Shown piece by piece: positions 55,085 to 63,973 of a stretch of DNA of 64,000 bases. The notes below the pieces were generated by a model that ran no database searches, had not been told where the DNA came from, and was given only the letters and a program-made list of their open reading frames with translations. Position 1 is the stretch's first letter. The number at the start of each line of letters is the position of its first letter. A program made the translations under genes and the position numbers. The stretch is from Cellulomonas taurus (lineage in GTDB: Bacteria; Actinomycetota; Actinomycetes; Actinomycetales; Cellulomonadaceae), in contig NZ_CP051884.1 in the NCBI RefSeq assembly GCF_012931845.1, positions 2,976,001 to 3,040,000 on the forward strand, given 5' to 3'.

Positions 55085-55762
55085 ATGAGTCGTCTCCTGA
55101 TCGTCGTGCTGGTGCTGCTGGCCGGATGCACCGCGGGGCCCGAGCGCCCGGAACCGACGCCGACGCCTCCCCCGGTCACCAGCGCATCGGTCGGCACCCC
55201 GCTCACCGTCGGTGACGTCACCGTCTCGCTCGACCCTGCCCCCACCGACCCCACCGTCGATCAGGACGGCGCGACCACGGTCAGCACGTCGGGCACCCTG
55301 CAGATCACCCTGCCCGCCGACACCGCCGCCGAGCCCCTCGCCGACGGCAGCGTCCTGCTGCGCGACACCGCCGGCACAGCCGTCGCCGCCCTGGACGTCG
55401 ACGGCGCCACCAGCACCCTGGACGGCGACACCCTGACCCTCACCCCGCTCACCGGGTCGGCCACCGTCACCCTGGCCACGGTCGCCGTCCGCTCGGCCAC
55501 CTGGGCCGACCGGGACGACGAGGGCGGTCGGTCGCTGGCCGTGGTGCCGAGCGACTGGGCCCGGGGCGGTGGCCTGGCGGTGGACGCCCTGCTCTGGGCC
55601 CAGGTGATCGCGGCCGCACCCGACGCCGACAGCCAGGGCATGCACGACCAGCTGACCTGCCACCAGATCGGGGCACCGGACAAGGAGAGCTGGAACCTGG
55701 AGCCGTGGCGGCCCGAGGTGGGGCTGGTGCAGACCATGCTGGAGCGGTGCAATCCGGAGTGA
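55085..55762 (+). CDS. Lipoprotein with DUF2599 domain
   Basis: 225 residues. Signal peptide with lipobox LLAGC (Cys15 lipidated), Pro/Thr-rich linker, a beta-rich middle and a C-terminal DUF2599 domain: W-A-x-G-G...MHDQLTCHQIGAPDKESWNLEPWRPEVG split over ~60 residues, with two Cys that may form a disulfide. Function unknown; anchored on the outer face of the membrane. ATG 55085. Confidence 0.83.
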   Translation: MSRLLIVVLVLLAGCTAGPERPEPTPTPPPVTSASVGTPLTVGDVTVSLDPAPTDPTVDQDGATTVSTSGTLQITLPADTAAEPLADGSVLLRDTAGTAVAALDVDGATSTLDGDTLTLTPLTGSATVTLATVAVRSATWADRDDEGGRSLAVVPSDWARGGGLAVDALLWAQVIAAAPDADSQGMHDQLTCHQIGAPDKESWNLEPWRPEVGLVQTMLERCNPE

Positions 55763-55796
55763 TCCGAGTCTCACCGGGGAACAATCCGCCCGCTGC

Positions 55797-55802
55797 TACT
55801 GT
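55797..55802 (+). promoter_or_regulatory. -10 box before the polycysteine leader ORF
   Basis: TACTGT sits 10 nt before the leader ATG at 55813, so the transcript would begin only a few bases before the leader peptide. Confidence 0.45.
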
Positions 55803-55812
55803 CTGGACCACC

Positions 55813-55887
55813 ATGCGCCACCTCACCGACACCCCTCGCACCCGCAGCTGTCGACCCCTGTCGACCGCCGCGTGCTGTTGTCGCTGA
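55813..55887 (+). CDS. 24-residue cysteine-rich leader peptide
   Basis: The ORF reads MRHLTDTPRTRSC, RPLSTAA, CCCR, stop. Three successive Cys codons (TGC TGT TGT) and Arg sit directly before the stop, with a fourth Cys at residue 13. The pattern (Arg-rich start, short spacer, Cys run at the end) is that of actinobacterial leader peptides before sulfur and transporter genes; polycysteine leader ORFs acting by cysteine-dependent attenuation are known in mycobacteria. It lies 204 bp before the ABC importer operon on the same strand. No Shine-Dalgarno sequence; probably a near-leaderless start from TACTGT. Confidence 0.65.
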   Translation: MRHLTDTPRTRSCRPLSTAACCCR

Positions 55888-55908
55888 CCTGACGCACCGC
55901 GTGCCCCC

Positions 55909-55954
55909 GGCGCCGAACACTGAGCACTGAGCACTGAGGCGCCAAGGCACTGAG
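55909..55954 (+). promoter_or_regulatory. Possible attenuator structure and 7-nt repeats after the leader ORF
   Basis: GGCGCC at 55909-55914 and 55938-55943 can pair as a 6-bp GC stem. Between and after them CACTGAG is repeated (three exact tandem copies at 55918-55938 and a fourth at 55948). The remaining ~140 bp up to the operon start show no other strong stem. Exact folding needs calculation. Confidence 0.4.
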
Positions 55955-56091
55955 CACGCCCGACCGGTCGACGGTCCCCGCGGGTTACCCCGCCCCCTCC
56001 CCTGCGCGCCGATTCCGGCCCACCCGTACGCTCGAACGCGGCGCACCCCTCCTGCCCAGCCGTCCTGGGCTCTCCGCAAAGGAACCACCTC

Positions 56092-57594
56092 GTGCGAATT
56101 CCTCGCGCCGGTCTCGGCGTCTCCCTCACTCTGGTCGCGGCCCTCGCCCTGGCCGCCTGCGGTTCCGGCGGTTCCGGCGGTGACGCCACCGCGGCCGACG
56201 ACGCCGAGATCGTGATCGGCTCCACCAACGAGCCCACCGGCCTGGTGCGGAACGTCGGCGGGTCCTCGGGCGTGTCCCAGACCATGACCAGGAACGTCTT
56301 CGAGGGGCTGACCAGCGTCGACGTGGACGGCACGGTCATCCCGACCCTGGCCGAGTCCTGGGACGTGTCCGACGACGGCCTGACCTACACCTTCCACCTG
56401 CAGACCGAGGCCGCCTTCCACGACGGCACCGACCTGACCGCCGACGACGTGGTGTGGTCGATCACCGAGGCGATCGGCCCGGACTCCAAGGCCGCCCGCA
56501 AGAGCGACCTGGAGACGATCCAGAACGTCGCCGCGGTGGACGACGACACGGTGGAGCTGGACCTGTCCCGCCCGTCGCAGGGCCTGACCTTCTACCTCGC
56601 GTCGATCACCATCGTGAAGAACGGTGACACCGAGCTGGACTCGGACAACGGCACCGGCCCCTACCGGTTCGTCGAGTGGGTGCAGGGCGACCACCTCACC
56701 ATCGAGCGCAATGACGACTACTGGGGTGAGCCGGCCAAGAACTCCGGTGTCACGTTCCGGTTCTTCCAGGACACCACCGCGCTGAACAACGCGCTGCTGA
56801 CCGGCGACCTCGATCTGGTGATCGCGGAGGACTCCCCGGACCAGCTGGTCCAGTTCCAGGACAACCCGGACTTCACCATCACCGAGGGCACCAGCACCAC
56901 CAAGCAGATCTGGGCCTTCAACGACCGGCAGGCGCCCTTCGACGACGTCCGGGTCCGGCAGGCGCTGTACCGCGCGATCGACCGCGAGGCCATCCTGGCG
57001 GCGGTGTGGGACGGCTACGGCCAGGTGATCGGGTCGATGGTGCCGCCCACCGACCCCTGGTACGTCGACCTGTCCGAGCAGAACGCCTACGACCCGGCGG
57101 GCGCGCAGGCACTCCTGGCCGAGGCAGGCGTCACGGATCTGTCCATCTCGGTGGACTACATCCCGGACGACACCACCGAGGCGATCCTGGCGCTGCTGAC
57201 CAAGAACCTCGCGGCGGTGGGCGTCACCCTCACCCCGAACCCGATCGACGACGCGACCTGGTACCAGAAGGTCTACACCGACCACGACTTCGACACCACG
57301 CTGATGGGCCACGTGAACCCGCGCGACGTGCTCTGGTACGCCAACCCCGACTTCTACTGGGGCTACGACAACCCGCAGGTCCAGGAGTGGGTCGACCAGG
57401 CCGACGAGGCACCCAGCGAGGACGAGCAGGTCGCACTCCTGACCCAGGTGAACGAGACCATCGGTGCGGAGGCGGCCTCCGCCTGGCTGTACCTGGAGCC
57501 GCAGATCCGGGTCGCCCGGTCCGAGATCACCGGCTTCCCGACCGACCAGGTGACCGAGTCGTTCTACGTCGCCGACATCGTCCGGGAGTCATGA
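56092..57594 (+). CDS. ABC importer substrate-binding lipoprotein, family 5 (peptide/nickel type)
   Basis: 500 residues. Signal peptide with lipobox ALAAC (Cys23 lipidated), then the SBP_bac_5 fold: NVFEGLTSVDVDGTVIPTLAESW, YTFHLQTEAAFHDGTDLTADDVVWSI and DDVRVRQALYRAIDREAIL. It captures a peptide or similar ligand outside the cell for the permease genes downstream. GTG 56092 with AAAGGA at 10 nt. The upstream Cys leader suggests that the ligand may be a sulfur source such as a cysteine-containing peptide; this is inference. Confidence 0.9.
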   Translation: MRIPRAGLGVSLTLVAALALAACGSGGSGGDATAADDAEIVIGSTNEPTGLVRNVGGSSGVSQTMTRNVFEGLTSVDVDGTVIPTLAESWDVSDDGLTYTFHLQTEAAFHDGTDLTADDVVWSITEAIGPDSKAARKSDLETIQNVAAVDDDTVELDLSRPSQGLTFYLASITIVKNGDTELDSDNGTGPYRFVEWVQGDHLTIERNDDYWGEPAKNSGVTFRFFQDTTALNNALLTGDLDLVIAEDSPDQLVQFQDNPDFTITEGTSTTKQIWAFNDRQAPFDDVRVRQALYRAIDREAILAAVWDGYGQVIGSMVPPTDPWYVDLSEQNAYDPAGAQALLAEAGVTDLSISVDYIPDDTTEAILALLTKNLAAVGVTLTPNPIDDATWYQKVYTDHDFDTTLMGHVNPRDVLWYANPDFYWGYDNPQVQEWVDQADEAPSEDEQVALLTQVNETIGAEAASAWLYLEPQIRVARSEITGFPTDQVTESFYVADIVRES

Positions 57595-57598
57595 GTCG

Positions 57599-58555
57599 AT
57601 GAAGGCGGTGCTGCTCCGGATCGGCGCTCTGCTGATCTCCCTGGTGCTGGCCAGCGTGGTGGTGTTCGCGGTGCTCCGGCTGCTGCCGGGCGACGCTGCG
57701 GGCGCCTCCCTCGGCGTCGGTTCCACCACGGATCAGCTGGAGTCGTTGCGCAGCGAGCTGGGCACCGACCAGCCGGTGCCGGTGCAGTACGCCCACTGGG
57801 TGGGCGACCTGGTCCGCGGCGATCTGGGGGACTCCTTCACCTCCCGCCAGCCCGTCGCGGACCTGATCGCCGCCAAGCTCCCGATCACGGTGCCGCTCAG
57901 CCTGTCCGCCTTCGTGCTGGCGGTGCTGATCTCGGTCCCGCTCGGGGTGATCGCCGCGGTGTACCGCCGCGGGCCGGTGGGGGTGATCGTGTCCGCGATC
58001 AGCCAGCTCGGGGTGGCGGTGCCGGTGTTCTGGGTCGGAGTGCTGCTGGCCCTGGTCTTCGCGCTGAAGCTCGGCTGGCTGCCCTCCGGTGGCTTCCCGC
58101 GCCAGGGCTGGGACGACCCGGCCGGGGCGATCCGGTCGCTGACCCTGCCGGTGATCACGGTGGCGATCGCGATGTCGGCGGTGATGGTGCGCTACGTCCG
58201 GTCGGCGACCCTCGATGTCCTGGACCAGGACTACCTGCGGACCGCCCGGTCGTTGGGCTTCTCCCGGTGGCAGGCGCTGCGTCGACACGGGCTGCGGAAC
58301 GCCGCGGTGCCGGTGGTGTCGATCCTCGGCATCGAACTGGCGACCTCGCTGCTGGGGGCGGTGGTGATCGAGAACGTCTTTGCGCTGCCCGGCCTGGGCA
58401 CCCTGCTGCTCACCTCGGTCACCGGTCGGGACCTGCCGGTGGTGCAGGCCCTGGTCCTGGCGTTGACCGCCGTGGTGCTGCTGATGAACACCCTGGTGGA
58501 CGTGGTGCAGCGGATGATCGATCCCCGGCTGCGACGGGCGGGGGTGTCGGCATGA
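57599..58555 (+). CDS. ABC importer permease, DppB-like
   Basis: 318 residues, six hydrophobic helices. The N-terminal helix and RLLPGDAAG are typical of DppB/OppB subunits; the EAA loop with YLRTARSLGFSRWQALRRHGLRNA docks the ATPase. Begins 4 nt after the binding-protein stop. Confidence 0.92.
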   Translation: MKAVLLRIGALLISLVLASVVVFAVLRLLPGDAAGASLGVGSTTDQLESLRSELGTDQPVPVQYAHWVGDLVRGDLGDSFTSRQPVADLIAAKLPITVPLSLSAFVLAVLISVPLGVIAAVYRRGPVGVIVSAISQLGVAVPVFWVGVLLALVFALKLGWLPSGGFPRQGWDDPAGAIRSLTLPVITVAIAMSAVMVRYVRSATLDVLDQDYLRTARSLGFSRWQALRRHGLRNAAVPVVSILGIELATSLLGAVVIENVFALPGLGTLLLTSVTGRDLPVVQALVLALTAVVLLMNTLVDVVQRMIDPRLRRAGVSA

Positions 58556-59427
58556 GCGTGGACGTCACCGCCCCGGTGGGTGCCGTCGCGGCGGCTCCGG
58601 TCGCGCGTCCGCGTCGGTGGTCACCGTCGTTGATCGCCGGGATCGTGCTGGTCGGTCTGGTCGCCGTGGTCGGCCTGGTCTCCCGGTTCTGGACCCCGTA
58701 CGCGCTGGACGACACCAGCAGCGGCACCCGGCTCGGCGGACCGACGGCGAGTCACTGGGCCGGCACCGACCGGCTCGGCCGCGACCTGTTCAGCCAGATC
58801 ATGGTCGGCGCCGGGAACGCTCTGGTGGTGGCGGTCGCCTCGATGCTGATCGCCGGAGTGCTCGGGGTGCTGGTCGGCGTGCTGGCCGGTGCCACCCGCA
58901 GGTGGGTGGACGTCGCGCTGCTGTCCGTCGTCGACCTGCTGATCGCCTTCCCGACCCTGCTGTTGGCCATGCTGATCGTCACGGTGCGCGGCGCCTCGCT
59001 GTCGTCGGCGATCTGGGCCATCGGCATCGCGGGCTCGGCGGTGATCGCGCGGGTGACCCGGGTGAATGTCGCCCGGGTGTTGCGCGAGGACTACATCACC
59101 GCCGCACACGCCGCCGGCACCGGTTGGTGGGGCACGGTCACCCGGCACGTGGTGCCGAACATCGCCCCGACCTTGCTGGTGCAGCTGATGCTGCTCGGCG
59201 GTTCCGCGGTGCTGGCCGAGGCGTCGCTGTCCTACCTCGGCCTCGGTGCGCCGCCGCCGAACGCCTCTTGGGGCCGCCTGCTGCACGAGGCCCAGTCCAC
59301 GATGACGGTCCAGCCGTGGGGGGCGATCCTGCCCGGCCTGGCGATCGTGATCGCGGTGCTCGGCCTGAACCTGCTCGGTGACGGCATCCGGGAACGCACC
59401 GACCCGAGCCTGCGAGGTGATCGGTGA
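58552..59427 (+). CDS. ABC importer permease, DppC-like
   Basis: 291 residues. Ala/Pro-rich cytoplasmic start, then GTDRLGRDLFSQIMVGAGNAL (DppC signature), EAA loop EDYITAAHAAGTGWWGTVTRHVVPN and LAEASLSYLGLGAPPPNASWG. ATG overlaps the preceding stop (ATGA). Confidence 0.92.
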   Translation: MSVDVTAPVGAVAAAPVARPRRWSPSLIAGIVLVGLVAVVGLVSRFWTPYALDDTSSGTRLGGPTASHWAGTDRLGRDLFSQIMVGAGNALVVAVASMLIAGVLGVLVGVLAGATRRWVDVALLSVVDLLIAFPTLLLAMLIVTVRGASLSSAIWAIGIAGSAVIARVTRVNVARVLREDYITAAHAAGTGWWGTVTRHVVPNIAPTLLVQLMLLGGSAVLAEASLSYLGLGAPPPNASWGRLLHEAQSTMTVQPWGAILPGLAIVIAVLGLNLLGDGIRERTDPSLRGDR

Positions 59428-60221
59428 TGGACCTGCTGGACCTGCACGACCTGACGGTGACCACCTCCACCGGACGCACCCTGCTGGACCGGGTGTCCTG
59501 GTCGCTGCCCACCGGTGGCCGCCTGGGCGTGGTCGGCGAGTCCGGCTCCGGGAAGTCGCTCACCGCCGCCGCGATCCTGGGCCTGTTGCCCGACGGGATG
59601 ACCGCCACCGGACAGGTGCTGCTCGACGGCACCGACCTGCTCGCCCTGCCCGAACGTCGGCTGCGCCCGATCCGGGGCGGGCAGATCGCGATGGTCTTCC
59701 AGGAGCCGCTGACCGCACTCGACCCGCTGATGACCGTGGGCCGACAGATCGCCGGACCGCTGCGACTGCACCGCGGCCTGCGCGGGTCGGCCGCCGCCGC
59801 CGAGACCGTGCGGCTCGCCCGGTTGGTGCGCCTGGACGACACCGACCGGATCCTCGACTCCTACCCGTGGCAGCTCTCCGGCGGGCAACGACAGCGGGTC
59901 GCCCTCGCGATGGCCCTGGCCTGCGAGCCCCGGATCCTGATCGCCGACGAGCCGACCACGGCGCTGGACGTGACCGCGCAGGCCGAGGTGCTGGACCTGC
60001 TGGACGACCTGGTGGACCGCACCGGGGTCAGCCTGGTGTTCGTCTCGCACGACCTGCCGGTGGTGGCCCGGGTGGCCCGCGATCTGGTGGTGATGCGCGA
60101 CGGCCGGGTGGTCGAGCACGCCCCGGTCGCCACCGCGCTGACCCACGCCGACCACCCGTACACCCGGGAACTGGTCGCCGCCGCGCGCGCCGGACAGCTG
60201 CCCCGTCAGGAGACCCGATGA
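59427..60221 (+). CDS. ABC importer ATPase, DppD-like
   Basis: 264 residues. Walker A GESGSGKS, Q-loop region AMVFQEPLTALDPLM, signature LSGGQRQRVALAMAL, Walker B ILIADEPTTALD and the H-loop VSHDLP. It ends shortly after the nucleotide-binding domain, without the longer peptide-importer C-terminal region. ATG 59427 overlaps the previous stop (TGATG); a GTG at 59424 is the alternative. Confidence 0.92.
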   Translation: MDLLDLHDLTVTTSTGRTLLDRVSWSLPTGGRLGVVGESGSGKSLTAAAILGLLPDGMTATGQVLLDGTDLLALPERRLRPIRGGQIAMVFQEPLTALDPLMTVGRQIAGPLRLHRGLRGSAAAAETVRLARLVRLDDTDRILDSYPWQLSGGQRQRVALAMALACEPRILIADEPTTALDVTAQAEVLDLLDDLVDRTGVSLVFVSHDLPVVARVARDLVVMRDGRVVEHAPVATALTHADHPYTRELVAAARAGQLPRQETR

Positions 60222-60970
60222 CCACCCCCGTGCTCGCGACCGACCAGGTCACCCGCAGCTTCGGTGCCACCCGAGCCCTGGACGGGGTCACCCTGCGCGT
60301 CGAGTCGGGCCGTTCGGTCGGGATCGTCGGCGAGTCCGGCTCCGGCAAGTCGACCCTGCTGCGGCTGCTCCTCGGCCTGGACTCCCCGACCTCCGGCACC
60401 GTCACCTTCCGCGGCGAGCAGCTCGACCGCCGCGACCGCGGGCTGCTGCGGCGGCTGCGCCGGGACGTGCAGGTGGTCTTCCAGGACCCGCGCTCGTCGC
60501 TGGACCCGCGGATGTCGGTCGGCGCCGCGGTGGCCGAGCCGCTGCGGTCGCTGAAGATCCCCGGCGATCACCGCGCCCGGGTGGTCGAGGTGCTGGCGGC
60601 GGTCGGCCTGGACCCGGAGGTCGCCGGCCGGTACCCGGCACAGTTCTCCGGCGGCCAGCGCCAACGGATCGCCATCGCCCGGGCACTGGCCCCCTCCCCC
60701 AGCGTGCTGATCGCCGACGAACCCGTCAGCGCCCTGGACTTGTCGGTGCGGGCCCAGGTGGTGAGCCTGCTCGACCGGCTGCGAGCCGAGCAGGGACTCA
60801 CCCTGGTGCTGGTCAGCCACGACATCGGCATCGTCGGGCGACTGTGCGAGGAGACGGTGGTGCTGCACCACGGCCGGGTCGTCGAGCAGGGTCCGACCGC
60901 CCAGGTGCTGGCCGACCCCGCCGAGGCGTACACCCGGCGGCTGCTGGACGCGGTGCCCCGGCTGGACTGA
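60218..60970 (+). CDS. ABC importer ATPase, DppF-like
   Basis: 250 residues. Walker A GESGSGKSTLLRLLLGL, signature FSGGQRQRIAIARAL, Walker B VLIADEPVSALD, H-loop VSHDIG. ATG overlaps the preceding stop (ATGA); last gene of the importer operon. Its stop codon directly abuts the stop of the convergent dehydrogenase gene, with no terminator between them. Confidence 0.92.
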   Translation: MTTPVLATDQVTRSFGATRALDGVTLRVESGRSVGIVGESGSGKSTLLRLLLGLDSPTSGTVTFRGEQLDRRDRGLLRRLRRDVQVVFQDPRSSLDPRMSVGAAVAEPLRSLKIPGDHRARVVEVLAAVGLDPEVAGRYPAQFSGGQRQRIAIARALAPSPSVLIADEPVSALDLSVRAQVVSLLDRLRAEQGLTLVLVSHDIGIVGRLCEETVVLHHGRVVEQGPTAQVLADPAEAYTRRLLDAVPRLD

Positions 60971-61783
60971 CTACTCGTCGGACCCGGTCGGCTTGGTGAA
61001 CGCGGCATGCATCGCCGCCTTCGCCTTGTCCGGCAGCACCGCCGCGGCCGCCGACTGCATCCGGGTCTTCAGCGACCGGGTGGTGACCTCCGCGTCCCCG
61101 GCCATCAACCCGTCGAACGCCTGGTCCGCCACCGACCGGGGGTCGTCCTTCGGCCCCTGGCCCACCGGGGTGTCGGTCATGTCCGCCCGCTGGAAGAACT
61201 CGGTGTCGGTCGGCCCGGGCAACAGCGAGGTGACCGTGACGCCGGTGTCCTTCAGCTCGTGCCGCAGCGCCTGGGCGAAGGACTGCACGAAGGACTTCGA
61301 CGCCGCATAGGTGGCGTAGTACGGGCCGGGCATCAGCGCCGCGGTGGAGGCGGTGAACAACACGCGACCCGCACCCCGGTCCGCCATCGCGGGCAGCAGT
61401 GCCTTCGCGAGCCGCACGGTGCCGGTCACGTCCAGGTCGATCACCGCCAGGTCGCCGTCCAGCGGTGTCTCGATGAACGGACCGCCCTGACCGGTGCCCG
61501 CGTTCAGCGCCAGGGCGTCGACCGGCCGTCCCGTTCCGGCGATCTCCTGCACCAGTCCGTCGACACCCTCGGCGGTGGCCAGGTCCGCGCGGACCGCCCG
61601 CACCGCGGTGCCCTCGGCCGACAGGGCGTCCCCTGCCACGGCGATATCGGCGCCGTCGGCGCAGATCAGCAGATCGAAGCCCTCCCTGGCGAAGCGGTGC
61701 GCCAGCTCCAGCCCGATGCCGGAGGACGCGCCGGTGACGACGGCGAGCGGGCGCAGGGCGGTCTGGTCGGACGGTGCGGACAT
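60971..61783 (-). CDS. Short-chain dehydrogenase/reductase
   Basis: A 270-residue classical SDR: nucleotide motif TGASSGIGLELA, NAGTG in place of NNAG, catalytic Ser (VLFTAST) and YxxxK (YAASK). The C-terminal ~40 residues (TRMQSAAAAVLPDKAKAAMHAAF) form a helical extension. NAD(P)-dependent oxidoreductase of unknown substrate. ATG 61783 with GAGAGG upstream; longer in-frame starts are not supported. Confidence 0.88.
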   Translation of the reverse strand: MSAPSDQTALRPLAVVTGASSGIGLELAHRFAREGFDLLICADGADIAVAGDALSAEGTAVRAVRADLATAEGVDGLVQEIAGTGRPVDALALNAGTGQGGPFIETPLDGDLAVIDLDVTGTVRLAKALLPAMADRGAGRVLFTASTAALMPGPYYATYAASKSFVQSFAQALRHELKDTGVTVTSLLPGPTDTEFFQRADMTDTPVGQGPKDDPRSVADQAFDGLMAGDAEVTTRSLKTRMQSAAAAVLPDKAKAAMHAAFTKPTGSDE

Positions 61784-61885
61784 CGCGGTGGCCTCTCGGT
61801 GCAGCGGCGGGCGCGGGTCTCGACCCAGTTCGACGCTAGGCGCGGGGTGGCGGGCCTGCCACTGGGGCAGTGCCACCCCGTCGCG

Positions 61886-63973
61886 TCATCCCCGCTTCGG
61901 CTTCGGCTCCGGGATCGGCGCCTCCCCCGATGCCCGCTGGGCCCGCTGCCACGCCCGCGCCTCGTCCTGGCGGGCCGCCTCCGCGCCGGAGGCGATCTCT
62001 GCGCGGACGTGCTCGGGTCGGTACCCGAAGGCGTCCACCAGGTCCTGGGCGTGCGGCCGGAGCCGGAGCAGCAGCCGCTCGATGTAGGAGGTGACGGTCC
62101 GGGCACGACCGGCGGAGAGTCGGCCGTTCAGCAGGTACCAGGCCAGGTGCCGTTCGATCACGGTGAGGCCGTAGAGGTCGCGCAGCCAGGTCAGCACCTG
62201 CCGGGTGTCGGCGTCGGTGACCTGGTCCAGACCGCGGGTGAACGCCTCCCAGTAGAGGAGTTCGGCGTGCGCCCGGGCCGCTTCGATCATCTCGTGCTGG
62301 TGGGCGTCGAACAGGGCGGCGGCGACCTCGGGGGCGGCGCGGCGGGCCGGGCGGAGCGCCTGGGCGAGTTCGGCGATCATGGTGTGCGCCCGGTCGGCCA
62401 GCAGGGCGCGCTGGGTGTGCGGGTCGCGGAGCTGACCGGCGGAGCGGCGCGCGTCCCCGGCGTCGACCAGGGTCTGCACGGCCCGGGCCAGGGGCATCCG
62501 GTGCAGGGCGGCGTCGGTGACCTTCTCGGCCATCAGGCGGGCGATCACCGCGGGGTCACCGCCGACCGTGCGCGCGTAGTTGGTCAGCAGCCGCTTGCCC
62601 ACCAGCTGGTAGAGCACGGTGTTGTCGCCCTCGAAGGTGACGTACACGTCCAGGTCGGCGCGCAGCGAGGTGAGCCGGTTCTGGGTCAGGAACCCGGAGC
62701 CACCACAGGCCTCGCGGCATGCCTGCAGGGTGTCCAGGGCGAACCAGGTCGAGGTCGGCTTGAGCGCGGCGGCCAGCGTCTCCAGCTCCTCCCGGCCGTC
62801 GTCGGTGTCGTTGCGCCCGGAGAACACGTCGTCGAAGGCCGCCAACAGGTGCTCGTGCGCGAACCCGGCGGCGTAGGTCTCGGCGATCAGCGGCAGCAGT
62901 CGACGGCGGTGCTGGCCGTAGTCGAGCAGCACCACCTCGTCGGTGGCCTTCGCCCCGGGGAACTGACGGCGCTGGTTGCCGTAGGTGACGGCGATCTGCA
63001 GGCCGATCCGGGCCGCGTTCACCGCCGCACCGTCCAGCGACACCCGGCCCTGGACCAGGGTGCCGAGCATGGTGAAGAACCGGCGGCCGGGGCTGGCGAT
63101 CGGCGAGGTGTAGGTCCCATCGGCGGCGACCTGGCCGTAACGGTCGAGCAGGTCACGGCGCGGCACCCGCACGTGGTCGAACCAGAGGCGGCCGTTGTCG
63201 ATGCCGTTCAGGCCGCCCTTGAGGCCGTCGTCCTCGCCGCCGATCCCGGGCAGGAACTCACCGGTCGCGGCGTCCCGGATCGGCAGGTGGAAGGCGTGCA
63301 CCCCGTGGTTGATCCCGTCCGTGATCAACTGCGCGAAGACCACCGCCGCGGTGCCGTGCTGGCCGGCGTTGCCCAGGTAGTCCTTCCACGCGGCCCGGAA
63401 CGGGGTGTGGATGACGAATTCCTCGGTGGCCGGGTCGTAGGTCGCGGTGGTGGCGACGCTGGCGACATCCGACCCGTGGCCGGTCTCGGTCATCGCGAAC
63501 GCGCCGGGCACGTCGACGCTGAGCGCGTCCGGCAGCAGGCGGTCGTGGTGCTCGGTGGTGCCCAGGTGCAGGATCGCCGAGGCGTACAGGCCCCACTGCA
63601 CCCCGGCCTTGATCTGCAACGACGGGTCGGCGGTGACCAGTTCCTCGAACCGGGCCAGCGACCCGCCGTGGTCCTCCGCACCCCCGAAGCGCTCCGGGAA
63701 CGCCCGGTGCACATTGCCCTCCCGGGCCAGCGTCCGCAGCTGGTCCAGCACCCGGGCGCGGTGCTCGGGGACCGACTGGCCCTCGATCCGCCAGAACCGC
63801 TCCTGGGTGAGCAGGTCGCGGGCGTCCCGGCGCAGGTCCGCGTACCGGCCGAGCAGCACGTCGGTCAGTGCGGCGACGTCGATGCGCGGCTCTGCGGCCT
63901 CGGTGTGCTGGCCGGTGCCGGTGGGACGCAGTGTGCGGGTCGGGTCGGTCGACACCGGTGCGGTGGTGGTCAT
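61886..63973 (-). CDS. Acyl-CoA dehydrogenase/oxidase (ACOX-like)
   Basis: 695 residues, much longer than a usual acyl-CoA dehydrogenase (~390). Seen: FAMTETGHGSDVASV (FAD/substrate loop), the NGRLWFDHVRVPR linker, and VYVTFEGDNTVLYQLVGKRLL, the acyl-CoA-oxidase-type catalytic-Glu segment, followed by a large helical C-terminal domain as in ACOX. It would perform the first step of fatty-acid beta-oxidation, with O2 or another acceptor. The C-terminus is basic (EPKPKRG). ATG 63973 is near the window edge and its promoter is partly outside. Confidence 0.9.
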   Translation of the reverse strand: MTTTAPVSTDPTRTLRPTGTGQHTEAAEPRIDVAALTDVLLGRYADLRRDARDLLTQERFWRIEGQSVPEHRARVLDQLRTLAREGNVHRAFPERFGGAEDHGGSLARFEELVTADPSLQIKAGVQWGLYASAILHLGTTEHHDRLLPDALSVDVPGAFAMTETGHGSDVASVATTATYDPATEEFVIHTPFRAAWKDYLGNAGQHGTAAVVFAQLITDGINHGVHAFHLPIRDAATGEFLPGIGGEDDGLKGGLNGIDNGRLWFDHVRVPRRDLLDRYGQVAADGTYTSPIASPGRRFFTMLGTLVQGRVSLDGAAVNAARIGLQIAVTYGNQRRQFPGAKATDEVVLLDYGQHRRRLLPLIAETYAAGFAHEHLLAAFDDVFSGRNDTDDGREELETLAAALKPTSTWFALDTLQACREACGGSGFLTQNRLTSLRADLDVYVTFEGDNTVLYQLVGKRLLTNYARTVGGDPAVIARLMAEKVTDAALHRMPLARAVQTLVDAGDARRSAGQLRDPHTQRALLADRAHTMIAELAQALRPARRAAPEVAAALFDAHQHEMIEAARAHAELLYWEAFTRGLDQVTDADTRQVLTWLRDLYGLTVIERHLAWYLLNGRLSAGRARTVTSYIERLLLRLRPHAQDLVDAFGYRPEHVRAEIASGAEAARQDEARAWQRAQRASGEAPIPEPKPKRG

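Noticed and set aside
60968..60973. Missing terminator between the convergent importer and dehydrogenase genes taken as a special regulatory device
   Set aside because: Directly abutting stop codons occur by chance in compact genomes; no further structure supports a specific mechanism.
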